Assembly (NCBI RefSeq): GCF_043290135.1
Contig: NC_134701.1
Coordinates: 7,346,001 to 7,410,000 of the forward strand
Source of the DNA: Rhipicephalus microplus
Taxonomy: Eukaryota > Arthropoda > Arachnida > Ixodida > Ixodidae
DNA: 64,000 nucleotides
Direction: 5' to 3'
The notes beneath the pieces are model-generated. The model did no database searches. It saw only the letters and a list, made by a program, of their open reading frames with translations, and was not told where the DNA came from. Every line of letters begins with the position of its first letter. Position 1 is the first letter of the stretch. The position numbers were made by a program, and so were the translations under genes. Below are positions 1-10,844 of this stretch, piece after piece.

Positions 1-33
1 ATGTTCTGATGGTGGTGAGAGTGGAGCGCGACT

Positions 34-107
34 GTCTCCGTGGCGCAATTGGCTAGCGCGATCGGCTGTTAACCGAAAGGTTGGAGGTACGAGCCCACCC
101 GGTGGTG
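34..107 (+). tRNA. tRNA-Asn(GTT)-like unit, B-tail, first complete copy
   Basis: Typical B-tail unit. The A box is intact, the D-stem is GCGC/GCGC and the anticodon loop is CTGTTAA. The T-loop is TACGAGC, so the T of T54-Psi55-C56 at position 55 is A, which also damages the B box. The T-stem GGAGG/CCACC has a central A x A mismatch. The acceptor stem has four Watson-Crick pairs, two wobbles and a U x U. A T8 terminator follows at 117-124. Probably a poor pol III template. Confidence 0.65.
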
Positions 108-116
108 GTGCGGCGC

Positions 117-124
117 TTTTTTTT
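117..124 (+). terminator. Pol III-type T8 terminator (B-tail form)
   Basis: Eight T residues lie 9 nt after the tRNA end and are followed by CTTTGGG. This is the standard arrangement after B-tail units. The position and length fit an RNA polymerase III oligo-T terminator. Confidence 0.7.
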
Positions 125-181
125 CTTTGGGCTGATAGCTTTGAAGATATGTTCTGATGGTGTTGAGAGTGGAGCACGACT

Positions 182-255
182 GTCTCCGTGGCGCTATTGG
201 CTAGCGCGATCGGCTGTTAACCGAAAGGTTGGAGGTTCGAGCCCTCCCGGGAGTG
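182..255 (+). tRNA. tRNA-Asn(GTT)-like unit, canonical B box, A-tail
   Basis: The T-arm is GGAGG-TTCGAGC-CCTCC, fully paired with a canonical T-loop and B box GGTTCGAGCCC. The A box has one change (TGGCGCTATTGG). Anticodon loop CTGTTAA. Defects are the A27 x A43 mismatch and an acceptor stem with three Watson-Crick pairs, three wobbles and C3 x A70. Copies of this unit lie at 3862 and 13576. Confidence 0.75.
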
Positions 256-264
256 GTGTGTTGC

Positions 265-271
265 TTTTTTT
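265..271 (+). terminator. Pol III-type T7 terminator (A-tail form)
   Basis: Seven T residues lie 9 nt after the A-tail unit at 182 and are followed by ATTTTGGG, the usual A-tail spacer start. Confidence 0.7.
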
Positions 272-329
272 ATTTTGGGCTGATAGCTTTGAAGATATGT
301 AATGATGGTGGTGAGAGTTGAGCAGGACT

Positions 330-403
330 GTCTCCGTGGCGCAATTGGCTAGCGCGATCGGCTGTTAACCAAAAGGTTGGAGGTTCGAGCCCTCCCGGGA
401 GTC
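330..403 (+). tRNA. tRNA-Asn(GTT)-like unit with weakened anticodon stem
   Basis: Canonical T-loop TTCGAGC and paired T-stem. The 3' side of the anticodon stem is CCAAA, adding a C29 x A41 mismatch to A27 x A43. The last base is C instead of G, so the Asn discriminator G73 is lost. This CCAAA allele recurs at 3566 and 13280. Confidence 0.65.
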
Positions 404-920
404 GTGTGTTGCTTTTTTTAATTTGGGCTGATAGCTTTGAAGATATGTATTGATGGTGGTGAGAGTGGAGCACGACTGTCTCCGTGGCGCAATTGGCTAG
501 CGCGATCGGCTGTTAACCGAAAGTTTGAGGTACAAGCCCACCCGGTGGTGGTGTGGTGCTTTTTTTTCTTTGGGCAGATAGCGTTGAAGATATGTTCTGA
601 TGTTGGTGAGAGTGGAGCAGGACTGTCTCCGTGGCGCAATCGGCTAACGCGATCGGCTGTTAACCAAAAGGTTGGAGGTACAAGCCCTCCCGGGAGTGGT
701 GTGTTGCTTTTTTTATTTTGGGCTGATAGCTTTGAAGATATGTTCTGATGGTGGTGAGAGTGGAGCATGACTGTCTCCGTGGCGCAATTGGCTAGCGCGA
801 TCGGCTGTTAACCGAAAGGTTGGAGGTACGAGCCCACCCGGTGCTGGTGCGGCGCTTTCTTTTCTTTGGGCTGATAGCTTTGAAGATATGTTCTGATGGT
901 GGTGAGAGTGGAGCACGACT

Positions 921-993
921 GTCTCCATGGCGCAATTGGCTATTCGATCGGCTGTTAACTGAAAGGTTTGAGGTTCGAGCCTTTCCGGGAGTT
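921..993 (+). tRNA. tRNA-Asn(GTT)-like unit, CTATTCG class without D-stem
   Basis: The 3' strand of the D-arm is TTCG instead of GCGC, one base shorter, so the D-stem cannot form. The anticodon loop is still CTGTTAA, flanked by CTGAA. The variable/T region reads GGTTTGAGG with T-loop TTCGAGC. This recurrent class often starts with GTCTCCATGG and appears throughout the array. Confidence 0.6.
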
Positions 994-1213
994 GTGTGTT
1001 GCTTTTTTATTTTGGGCAGACAGCTTTGAAGATATGTTCTGATGGTGGTGAGAGTGGAGCACGACTGTATCCATGGTGCAATTGGCTATTCGATCGGCTG
1101 TTAACTGAAAGGTTTGAGGTTCGAGCCCTTCCGGGAGTGGTGCGGCGCTTTTTTTTCTTTGGGCTGATAGCTTTGAACAAATGTTCTGATGGTGGTGAGA
1201 GTTGAGCACGTCT

Positions 1214-1287
1214 GTCTCCGTGGCGCAATTGGCTAGCGCGGTCGGCTGTTAACCGAAAGGTTGGAGGTTCGAGCCCTCCCGGGAGTG
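1214..1287 (+). tRNA. tRNA-Asn(GTT)-like unit, G27 variant, canonical T-arm
   Basis: The anticodon stem begins GTCGG, so the usual A27 x A43 becomes G27 x A43. The A box, GCGC D-stem, CTGTTAA loop and GGAGG-TTCGAGC-CCTCC T-arm are intact. The preceding spacer carries GCACGTCT in place of GCACGACT, a linked marker of this class. Copies lie at 4894, 8272, 11362, 14167, 49471 and 62758. Confidence 0.75.
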
Positions 1288-2681
1288 GTGTGTTGCTTTT
1301 TTATTTTTTGCTGATAGCTTTGAAAATATCTTTTGATGTAGGTGAGTGTGGAGCAGGACTGTCTCCGTGACGCAATTGGCTAGCTCGATCGGCTGTTAAC
1401 CGAAAGGTTGGAGGTACGAGCCCACCCGGTGGAGGTGCGGCGCTTTTTTTTCTTTGGACTGATAGCTTTGAAGATATGTCCTGATGGTGGTGAGAGTGGA
1501 GCACGACTGTCTCCATGGCGCAATTGGCTATTCGATCGGCTGTTAACTGAAAGGTTTGAGGTTCGAGCCCTTCCGGGAGTGGTGTGTTGCTTTTTTATTT
1601 TGGGCTGATAGCTTTGAAGATATGTAATGGTGTTGGTGAGAGTGGAGCATGACTGTCTCCATGGCGCAATTGGCTATGCGATCGGCTGTTAACTGAAAGG
1701 TTGGAGGTTCGAGCCCTCGCGGGAGTGGTGTGTTGCTTTTTTGGGGGGCTGATTGCTTTGAAGATATGTTCTGATGGTGGTGAGAGTGGAGCAGGACTGT
1801 CTCCTTGGCGCAATTGGCTAGCGCGATCGGCTGTTAATCGAAAGGTTTGAGGTTCAGGCCCACCTGGTGCTGGTGCGTCGCTTTTTTTTTGGGCTGATAG
1901 CTTTGAAGATATGTTCTGAAGGTGGTGAGTGGAGCACGACTGTCCCCGTGGCGCAATAGGCTAGCGCGATTGGCTGTTAACCGAAAGGTTGGAGGTTTGA
2001 GCCCTCCCGGGAGTGGTGCATTGCTTTTTTTTCTTTGGGCTGATAGCTTTGAAGATATGTTCTCATGGTGGTGAGAGTGGAGCACGACTGTCTCCGTGGC
2101 GCTATTGGCTAGCGCGATCGGCTGTTAACCGATAGGTTGGAGGTTCGAGCCCACCCGGTGGTGGTGCGGCGCTTTTTTTTCTTTGGGCTGATAGCTTCGA
2201 AGATGTGTTCTGATGGTGGTAAGAGTGGAGCACGACTGTCTCCGCGGCGCAATTGGCTAGCGCTATCGGCTGTTAACCGAAAGGTTGGAGGTTCGGGCCC
2301 ACCTGGTGGTGGTGCGGCGCTTTTTTTTCTCTGGGCTGATAGCTTTGAAGATATGTTCTGATGGTGGTGAGAGTGGAGCACGACTGTCTCCGTGGCGCAA
2401 TTGGCTAGCGCGATCGGCTGTTAACCGAAAGGTTGGAGGTACGAGCCCACCCGGTGGTGGTGCGGCGCTTTTTTTTCTTTGGGCTGATAGCTTTGAAGAT
2501 ATGTTCTGATGGTGTTGAGAGTGGAGCAGGACTGTCCCCGTGGCGCAATGGGCTAGCGCGATCGGCTGTTAACCGAAAGGTTGGAGGTACGAGCCCACTT
2601 GGTGGTGGTGTGGCGCTTGTTTTTCTTTGGGCTGATAGCTTTGAAGATATGTTCTGATGGTGGTGAGAGTGGAGCACGACT

Positions 2682-2755
2682 GTCTCTGTGGCGCAATTGG
2701 CTAGCGCGATCGGCTGTTAACCGAAAGGTTGGAGGTTCGAGCCCTCCCGGGAGTC
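2682..2755 (+). tRNA. tRNA-Asn(GTT)-like unit with GTCTCTG acceptor
   Basis: The 5' acceptor strand is GTCTCTG rather than GTCTCCG. D-arm, anticodon loop CTGTTAA and T-arm GGAGG-TTCGAGC-CCTCC are intact. The discriminator position is C. Copies of its neighbourhood recur at 57303 and 61726, where the start is GTCTTCG. Confidence 0.7.
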
Positions 2756-3861
2756 GTGTGTTGCTTTTTTTAATTTGGGCTGATAGCTTTGAAGATATGT
2801 ATTGATGGTGGTGAGAGTGGAGCACGACTGTCTCCGTGGCGCAATTGGCTAGCGCGATCGGCTGTTAACCGAAAGTTGGAGGTACAAGCCCACCCGGTGG
2901 TGGTGTGGCGCTTTTTTTTCTTTGGGCTGATAGCGTTGAAGATATGTTCTGATGTTGGTGAGAGTGGAGCAGGACTGTCTCCGTGGCGCAATCGGCTAAC
3001 GCGATCTGCTGTTAACCAAAAGGTTGGAGGTACGAGCCCTCCCGGGAGTGGTGTGTTGCTTTTTTATTTTGGGCTGATAGCTTTGAAGATATGTTCTGAT
3101 GGTGGTGAGAGTGGAGCACGACTGTCTCCGTGGCGCAATTGGCTAGCGCGATCGGCTGTTAACCGAAAGGTTGGAGGTACGAGCCCACCCGGTGCTGGTG
3201 CGGCGCTTTCTTTTCTTTGGGCTGATAGCTTTGAAGATATGTTCTGATGGTGGTGAGAGTGGAGCACGACTGTCTCCATGGCGCAATTGGCTATTCGATC
3301 GGCTGTTAACTGAAAGGTTTGAGGTTCGAGCCTTTCCGGGAGTTGTGTGTTGCTTTTTTATTTTGGGCAGATAGCTTTGAAGATATGTAATGATGGTGGT
3401 GAGAGTGGAGCACGACTGTCTCCGTGGCGCAATTGGCTAGCGCGATCGGCTGTTAACCGAAAGGTTGGAGGTTCGAGGCCTCCCGGGAGTGGTGTGTTGC
3501 TTTTTTTATTTTGGGCTGATAGCTTTGAAGATATGTAATGATGGTGGTGAGAGTTGAGCAGGACTGTCTCCGTGGCGCAATTGGCTAGCGCGATCGGCTG
3601 TTAACCAAAAGGTTGGAGGTACGAGCCCTCCCGGGAGTGGTGTGTTGCTTTTTTTATTTTGGGCTGATAGCTTTGAAGATATGTTCTGATGGTGGTGAGA
3701 GTGGAGCGCGACTGTCTCCGTGGCGCAATTGGCTAGCGCGATCGGCTGTTAACCGAAAGGTTGGAGGTACGAGCCCACCCGGTGGTGGTGCGGCGCTTTT
3801 TTTTCTTTGGGCTGATAGCTTTGAAGATATGTTCTGATGGTGTTGAGAGTGGAGCACGACT

Positions 3862-3935
3862 GTCTCCGTGGCGCTATTGGCTAGCGCGATCGGCTGTTAA
3901 CCGAAAGGTTGGAGGTTCGAGCCCTCCCGGGAGTG
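3862..3935 (+). tRNA. tRNA-Asn(GTT)-like unit, duplicate of the 182 copy
   Basis: Same sequence as the unit at 182, lying 3680 bp downstream inside the matching higher-order block. Canonical B box and fully paired T-arm. Confidence 0.75.
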
Positions 3936-4120
3936 GTGTGTTGCTTTTTTTATTTTGGGCTGATAGCTTTGAAGATATGTAATGATGGTGGTGAGAGTTG
4001 AGCAGGACTGTCTCCGTGGCGCAATTGGCTAGCGCGATCGGCTGTTAACCAAAAGGTTGGAGGTTCGAGCCCTCCCGGGAGTCGTGTGTTGCTTTTTTTA
4101 ATTTGGGCTGATAGCTTTGA

Positions 4121-6803
4121 AGATATGTATTGATGGTGGTGAGAGTGGAGCACGACTGTCTCCGTGGCGCAATTGGCTAGCGCGATCGGCTGTTAACCGA
4201 AAGTTTGAGGTACAAGCCCACCCGGTGGTGGTGTGGTGCTTTTTTTTCTTTGGGCAGATAGCGTTGAAGATATGTTCTGATGTTGGTGAGAGTGGAGCAG
4301 GACTGTCTCCGTGGCGCAATCGGCTAAAGCGATCGGCTGTTAACCAAAAGGTTGGAGGTACAAGCCCTCCCGGGAGTGGTGTGTTGCTTTTTTTATTTTG
4401 GGCTGATAGCTTTGAAGATATGTTCTGATGGTGGTGAGAGTGGAGCATGACTGTCTCCGTGGCGCAATTGGCTAGCGCGATCGGCTGTTAACCGAAAGGT
4501 TGGAGGTACGAGCCCACCCGGTGCTGGTGCGGCGCTTTCTTTTCTTTGGGCTGATAGCTTTGAAGATATGTTCTGATGGTGGTGAGAGTGGAGCACGACT
4601 GTCTCCATGGCGCAATTGGCTATTCGATCGGCTGTTAACTGAAAGGTTTGAGGTTCGAGCCTTTCCGGGAGTTGTGTGTTGCTTTTTTATTTTGGGCAGA
4701 CAGCTTTGAAGATATGTTCTGATGGTGGTGAGAGTGGAGCACGACTGTATCCATGGTGCAATTGGCTATTCGATCGGCTGTTAACTGAAAGGTTTGAGGT
4801 TCGAGCCCTTCCGGGAGTGGTGCGGCGCTTTTTTTTCTTTGGGCTGATAGCTTTGAACAAATGTTCTGATGGTGGTGAGAGTTGAGCACGTCTGTCTCCG
4901 TGGCGCAATTGGCTAGCGCGGTCGGCTGTTAACCGAAAGGTTGGAGGTTCGAGCCCTCCCGGGAGTGGTGTGTTGCTTTTTTATTTTTTGCTGATAGCTT
5001 TGAAAATATCTTTTGATGTAGGTGAGTGTGGAGCAGGACTGTCTCCGTGACGCAATTGGCTAGCTCGATCGGCTGTTAACCGAAAGGTTGGAGGTACGAG
5101 CCCACCCGGTGGAGGTGCGGCGCTTTTTTTTCTTTGGACTGATAGCTTTGAAGATATGTCCTGATGGTGGTGAGAGTGGAGCACGACTGTCTCTGTGGCG
5201 CAATTGGCTAGTGCGAGCGACTGTTAACCGAGAGGTTGGAGGTTCGAGCCCACCCGGTGGTGGTGCGGCGATTTTTTTCCTTTAGGCTGATAGCTCTGAA
5301 AAAATGTTCAGACAGTGGTGAGAGTGGAGCACGGCTGTCTTCATGGCGCAAGTGGCTATGCGATCGGCTGTTAACTGAAAAGTTGGAGGTTCCAGCCCTC
5401 TCGGGAGTGGTTTGTTGCTTTTTTTTGGGGCTGATAGCTTAGAAGATTTGTTCTGATGGTGGTGAGAGTGGAGCACGACTGTCTCCGTGGCGCAATTTGC
5501 TAGCGCGATTGGCTGTTAACCGAAAGGTTGGAGGTACGAGCCCACACGGTGGTGGTCCGGCACTTTTTTTTTCTTTGGACTGATAGCTCTGAAGAAATGT
5601 TCTGACGGTGGTGAGAGTGGAGCACGACTGTCTCCGTGGCGCAATTGGCTATGCGAAAGGCTGTTAACCGGAAGGTTGGATGTTCGAGCCCTCCCGGGAG
5701 TGGTGTGTTGCTTTTTTTTTGAGGCTGATAGCTTTGAAGATATGTTTTGATGGTGGTGAGAGTGGAGCAGGACTGTCTCCGTGGCGCAATTTGCTAGCGC
5801 GATTGGCTGTTAACCGAAAGGTTGGAGGTACGAGCCCACACGGTGGTGGTCCGGCACTTTTCTTTTCTTTGGACTGATAGCTCTGAAGAAATGTTCTGAC
5901 GGTGGTGAGAGTGGAGCATGGCTGTCTTCATGGCGCAAGTGGCTATGCGATCGGCTGTTAACTGAAAAGTTGGAGGTTCCAGTCCTCTCGGGAGTGGTTT
6001 GTTGCTTTTTTTTGGGCTGATAGCTTAGAAGATTTGTTCTGATGGTGGTGAGAGTGGAGCACGACTGTCTCCGTGGCGCAATTTGCTAGCGCGATTGGCT
6101 GTTAACCGAAAGGTTGGAGGTACGAGCCCACACGGTGGTGGTCCGGCACTTTTTTTTTCTTTGGACTGATAGCTCTGAAGAAATGTTCTGACGGTGGTGA
6201 GAGTGGAGCACGACTGTCTCCGTGGCGCAATTGGCTATGCGAAAGGCTGGTAACCGGAAGGTTGGAGGTTCGAGCCCTCCCGGGAATGGTGTGTTGCTTT
6301 TTTTTAGGCTGATAGCTTTGAAGATATGTTTTGATGGTGGTGAGAGTGGAGCAGGACTGTCTCCGTGGCGCAATAGGCTAGCGCCATCGACTGTTAACCG
6401 AAAGGTTGGAGGTACGAGCCCACCCGGTGGTGGTGCGGCGCTTTTTTTCTTTGGGCTCATAGCTCTGAAGAAATGTTCTGACGGTGGTGAGAGTGGAGCA
6501 CGGCTGTCTCCGTGGCGCATTTGGCTAGCGCGATCGGCTGTTAACTAAAAGGTTGGAGGTACGAGCCCTCCCGGGAGTGGTGTGTTGCTTTTTTTTCTTT
6601 GGGCTGATAGCTTTGAAAATATGTTCTGATGGTGGTGAGTGTGGAGCAGGACTGTCTCCGTGAAGCAATTGGCTAGCGCGATCGGCTGTTAACCGAAAGG
6701 TTGGAGGTGCGAGCCCACCCGGTGCTGGTGCGGCGCTTTCTTTTCTTTGGGCTGATAGCTTTGAAGATATGTTCTGATGGTGGTGAGAGTGGAGCACGAC
6801 TGT
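4121..6803 (+). repeat. Higher-order block duplicated at 7499-10181
   Basis: About 18 units repeat at offset 3378 bp with single-base T-run differences. The left breakpoint lies in the spacer next to ATATGTATTG. The right one is at GTCTCCGTGG versus GTCCCCGTGG. Confidence 0.83.
6216..6288 (+). tRNA. tRNA-like unit with GGT (Thr-type) anticodon
   Basis: The anticodon loop is CTGGTAA, so positions 34-36 read GGT, a threonine anticodon, by a single T to G change from GTT. The anticodon stem is disturbed (AAAGG against CCGGA). The D-arm is the shortened CTATGCG form. The B box GGTTCGAGCCC and T-stem are good. The tail is CGGGAATG. Confidence 0.6.
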
Positions 6804-7097
6804 CTCCGTGGCGCAATTGGCTAGCGCGATCGGCTGTTAACCAAAAGGTTGGAGGTACGAGCCCTCCCGGGAGTGGTGTGTTGCTTTTTTTATTTTGGGC
6901 TGATAGCTTTGAAGATATGTTCTGATGGTGGTGAGAGTGGAGCGCGACTGTCTCCGTGGCGCAATTGGCTAGCGCGATCGGCTGTTAACCGAAAGGTTGG
7001 AGGTACGAGCCCACCCGGTGGTGGTGCGGCGCTTTTTTTTCTTTGGACTGATAGCTCTGAAGAAATGTTCTGACGGTGGTGAGAGTGGAGCACGACT

Positions 7098-7170
7098 GTC
7101 TCCGTGGCGCAATTGGCTATGCGAAAGGCTGGTAACCGGAAGGTTGGAGGTTCGAGCCCTCCCGGGAATG
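7098..7170 (+). tRNA. tRNA-like unit with GGT (Thr-type) anticodon, copy 2
   Basis: Identical class to 6216, carried on the local duplication at offset 882 bp. Confidence 0.6.
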
Positions 7171-9592
7171 GTGTGTTGCTTTTTTTTAGGCTGATAGCTT
7201 TGAAGATATGTTTTGATGGTGGTGAGAGTGGAGCAGGACTGTCTCCGTGGCGCAATAGGCTAGCGCCATCGACTGTTAACCGAAAGGTTGGAGGTACGAG
7301 CCCACCCGGTGGTGGTGCGGCGCTTTTTTTCTTTGGGCTCATAGCTCTGAAGAAATGTTCTGACGGTGGTGAGAGTGGAGCACGGCTGTCTCCGTGGCGC
7401 ATTTGGCTAGCGCGATCGGCTGTTAACTAAAAGGTTGGAGGTACGAGCCCTCCCGGGAGTGGTGTGTTGCTTTTTTTTCTTTGGGCTGATAGCTTTGAAA
7501 ATATGTATTGATGGTGGTGAGAGTGGAGCACGACTGTCTCCGTGGCGCAATTGGCTAGCGCGATCGGCTGTTAACCGAAAGTTTGAGGTACAAGCCCACC
7601 CGGTGGTGGTGTGGCGCTTTTTTTTCTTTGGGCAGATAGCGTTGAAGATATGTTCTGATGTTGGTGAGAGTGGAGCAGGACTGTCTCCGTGGCGCAATCG
7701 GCTAACGCGATCGGCTGTTAACCAAAAGGTTGGAGGTACAAGCCCTCCCGGGAGTGGTGTGTTGCTTTTTTTATTTTGGGCTGATAGCTTTGAAGATATG
7801 TTCTGATGGTGGTGAGAGTGGAGCATGACTGTCTCCGTGGCGCAATTGGCTAGCGCGATCGGCTGTTAACCGAAAGGTTGGAGGTACGAGCCCACCCGGT
7901 GCTGGTGCGGCGCTTTCTTTTCTTTGGGCTGATAGCTTTGAAGATATGTTCTTATGGTGGTGAGAGTGGAGCACGACTGTCTCCATGGCGCAATTGGCTA
8001 TTCGATCGGCTGTTAACTGAAAGGTTTGAGGTTCGAGCCTTTCCGGGAGTTGTGTGTTGCTTTTTTATTTTGGGCAGATAGCTTTGAAGATATGTTCTGA
8101 TGGTGGTGAGAGTGGAGCACGACTGTATCCATGGTGCAATTGGCTATTCGATCGGCTGTTAACTGAAAGGTTTGAGGTTCGAGCCCTTCCGGGAGTGGTG
8201 CGGCGCTTTTTTTTCTTTGGGCTGATAGCTTTGAACAAATGTTCTGATGGTGGTGAGAGTTGAGCACGTCTGTCTCCGTGGCGCAATTGGCTAGCGCGGT
8301 CGGCTGTTAACCGAAAGGTTGGAGGTTCGAGCCCTCCCGGGAGTGGTGTGTTGCTTTTTTATTTTTTGCTGATAGCTTTGAAAATATCTTTTGATGTAGG
8401 TGAGTGTGGAGCAGGACTGTCTCCGTGACGCAATTGGCTAGCTCGATCGGCTGTTAACCGAAAGGTTGGAGGTACGAGCCCACCCGGTGGAGGTGCGGCG
8501 CTTTTTTTTCTTTGGACTGATAGCTTTGAAGATATGTCCTGATGGTGGTGAGAGTGGAGCACGACTGTCTCTGTGGGGCAATTGACTAGCGCGAGCGACT
8601 GTTAACCGAGAGGTTGGAGGTTCGAGCCCACCCGGTGGTGGTGCGGCGATTTTTTTCCTTTAGGCTGATAGCTCTGAAAAAATGTTCAGACAGTGGTGAG
8701 AGTGGAGCACGGCTGTCTTCATGGCGCAAGTGGCTATGCGATCGGCTGTTAACTGAAAAGTTGGAGGTTCCAGCCCTCTCGGGATTGGTTTGTTGCTTTT
8801 TTTTGGGGCTGATAGCTTAGAAGATTTGTTCTGATGGTGGTGAGAGTGGAGCACGACTGTCTCCGTGGCGCAATTTGCTAGCGCGATTGGCTGTTAACCG
8901 AAAGGTTGGAGGTACGAGCCCACACGGTGGTGGTCCGGCACTTTTTTTTTCTTTGGACTGATAGCTCTGAAGAAATGTTCTGACGGTGGTGAGAGTGGAG
9001 CACGACTGTCTCCGTGGCGCAATTGGCTATGCGAAAGGCTGTTAACCGGAAGGTTGGATGTTCGAGCCCTCCCGGGAGTGGTGTGTTGCTTTTTTTTGAG
9101 GCTGATAGCTTTGAAGATATGTTTTGATGGTGGTGAGAGTGGAGCAGGACTGTCTCCGTGGCGCAATTTGCTAGCGCGATTGGCTGTTAACCGAAAGGTT
9201 GGAGGTACGAGCCCACACGGTGGTGGTCCGGCACTTTTCTTTTCTTTGGACTGATTGCTCTGAAGAAATGTTCTGACGGTGGTGAGAGTGGAGCATGGCT
9301 GTCTTCATGGCGCAAGTGGCTATGCGATCGGCTGTTAACTGAAAAGTTGGAGGTTCCAGTCCTCTCGGGAGTGGTTTGTTGCTTTTTTTTGGGCTGATAG
9401 CTTAGAAGATTTGTTCTGATGGTGGTGAGAGTGGAGCACGACTGTCTCCGTGGCGCAATTTGCTAGCGCGATTGGCTGTTAACCGAAAGGTTGGAGGTAC
9501 GAGCCCACACGGTGGTGGTCCGGCACTTTTTTTTTCTTTGGACTGATAGCTCTGAAGAAATGTTCTGACGGTGGTGAGAGTGGAGCACGACT

Positions 9593-9665
9593 GTCTCCGT
9601 GGCGCAATTGGCTATGCGAAAGGCTGGTAACCGGAAGGTTGGAGGTTCGAGCCCTCCCGGGAATG
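9593..9665 (+). tRNA. tRNA-like unit with GGT (Thr-type) anticodon, copy 3
   Basis: Carried on the 3378-bp-offset duplication of the region containing 6216. Loop CTGGTAA and tail CGGGAATG are retained. Confidence 0.6.
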
Positions 9666-9939
9666 GTGTGTTGCTTTTTTTTTAGGCTGATAGCTTTGAA
9701 GATATGTTTTGATGGTGGTGAGAGTGGAGCAGGACTGTCTCCGTGGCGCAATAGGCTAGCGCCATCGACTGTTAACCGAAAGGTTGGAGGTACGAGCCCA
9801 CCCGGTGGTGGTGCGGCGCTTTTTTTCTTTGGGCTCATAGCTCTGAAGAAATGTTCTGACGGTGGTGAGAGTGGAGCACGGCTGTCTCCGTGGCGCATTT
9901 GGCTAGCGCGATCGGCTGTTAACTAAAAGGTTGGAGGTA

Positions 9940-10783
9940 CGAGCCCTCCCGGGAGTGGTGTGTTGCTTTTTTTTCTTTGGGCTGATAGCTTTGAAAATAT
10001 GTTCTGATGGTGGTGAGTGTGGAGCAGGACTGTCTCCGTGAAGCAATTGGCTAGCGCGATCGGCTGTTAACCGAAAGGTTGGAGGTACGAGCCCACCCGG
10101 TGCTGGTGCGGCGCTTTCTTTTCTTTGGGCTGATAGCTTTGAAGATATGTTCTGATGGTGGTGAGAGTGGAGCACGACTGTCCCCGTGGCGCAATAGGCT
10201 AGCGCGATCGGCTGTTAACCGAAAGGTTGGAGGTTTGAGCCCTCCCGGGAGTGGTGTGTTGCTTTTTTTTCTTTGGGCTTATAGTTTTGAAGATATGTTC
10301 TCATGGTGGTGAGAGTGGAGCAGGACTGTCTCCGTGGCGCAATTGACTAGCGCGATCGGCTGTTAACCGAAATTTGGAGGTACGAGTCCACCCGGTGGTG
10401 GTGCGGCGCTTTTTTTTCTTTGGGCTGATAGCTTTGAAGAAATGTCCTGATGGTGGTGAGAGTGGAGCACGTCTGTCTCCGTGGCGCAATTGGCTAGCGC
10501 GATCGGCTGTTAACCGAAAGGTTGGAGGTTTGAGCCCTCCCGGGAGTGGTGTGTTGCTTTTTTTATTTTGGGCTGATAGCTTTGAAACTATGTTCTGATG
10601 GTGGTGAGTGTGGAGCAGGACTGTCTCCGTGGCGCAATTGGCTAGCGCGATCGGCTGTAAACCGAAAGGTTGGAGGTACGAGCCTACCCGGTGGAGGTGC
10701 GGCGCTTTTTTTTCTTTGGGCTGATAGCTTTGAAGATATGTTCTGATGGTGGTGAGAGTGGAGCACGACTGTCTCCGTGGCGC
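9940..10783 (+). repeat. Higher-order block duplicated at 12150-12996 and 17740-18590
   Basis: Six units including the AAATTTGG variable-region unit (10328) and the GTA unit (10623) recur at offsets 2213 and then 5589 bp. The 17.7-kb copy has GTCTCCGTGGCGCAATTGGC where the others have CAATTGAC in the unit after the TTATAG spacer. Confidence 0.78.
10623..10696 (+). tRNA. tRNA-like unit with GTA (Tyr-type) anticodon
   Basis: The loop is CTGTAAA, so positions 34-36 read GTA, a tyrosine anticodon, by one T to A change. The rest is Asn-like: A box TGGCGCAATTGG, GCGC D-stem, CCGAA 3' stem. The T-loop is TACGAGC and the tail CTACCCGGTGGAG, so the B box is damaged. It always occurs in the same neighbourhood, before a CTAACGCG or A-tail unit. 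Confidence 0.6.
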
Positions 10784-10844
10784 AACTGGCTAGCGCGATC
10801 GGCTGTTAACCGAAAGGTTGGAGGTTCGAGCCCTCCCGGGAGTG
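10771..10844 (+). tRNA. tRNA-Asn(GTT)-like unit, canonical T-arm, A box CAACTGG
   Basis: Fully paired T-arm with TTCGAGC loop. The A box is TGGCGCAACTGG, one pyrimidine change from consensus. It directly follows the GTA unit at 10623. Confidence 0.75.

Larger units (their letters stand above)
1..1513 (+). repeat. Higher-order block duplicated at 3681-5193
   Basis: Unit order and sequence match 3680 bp downstream almost base for base. One visible difference is CGGCTAACGC here against CGGCTAAAGC near 4320. The match stops inside a tRNA part, where CTCCATGG meets CTCTGTGG. The left limit lies outside the window. Confidence 0.85.
1..10181 (+). repeat. Array segment 1: mosaic of 2-3 kb higher-order repeats
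   Basis: About 69 units. Exact starts for register include 3124, 3418, 3566, 3714, 3862, 4453, 5041, 5189, 6216, 6654, 6802, 6950, 7098, 7388, 7831, 8567, 9593 and 10032. Two overlapping higher-order duplications (offsets 3680 and 3378 bp) and one short one (offset 882 bp, about 6180-6600 versus 7060-7480) account for nearly all of it. D-arm classes CTATTCG and CTATGCG are frequent. A block around 5.2-6.2 kb carries the CCACACGGTGGTGGTCCGGCAC version of the B-tail (read as CCACACGGTGGTG then GTCCGGCAC), which recurs in later segments. Confidence 0.85.

Noticed and set aside
230..255. CENP-B box resemblance in GTTCGAGCCCTCCCGGGA
   Set aside because: The TTCG and CGGG elements are one base too far apart for the 17-bp box, and the required central A is C.
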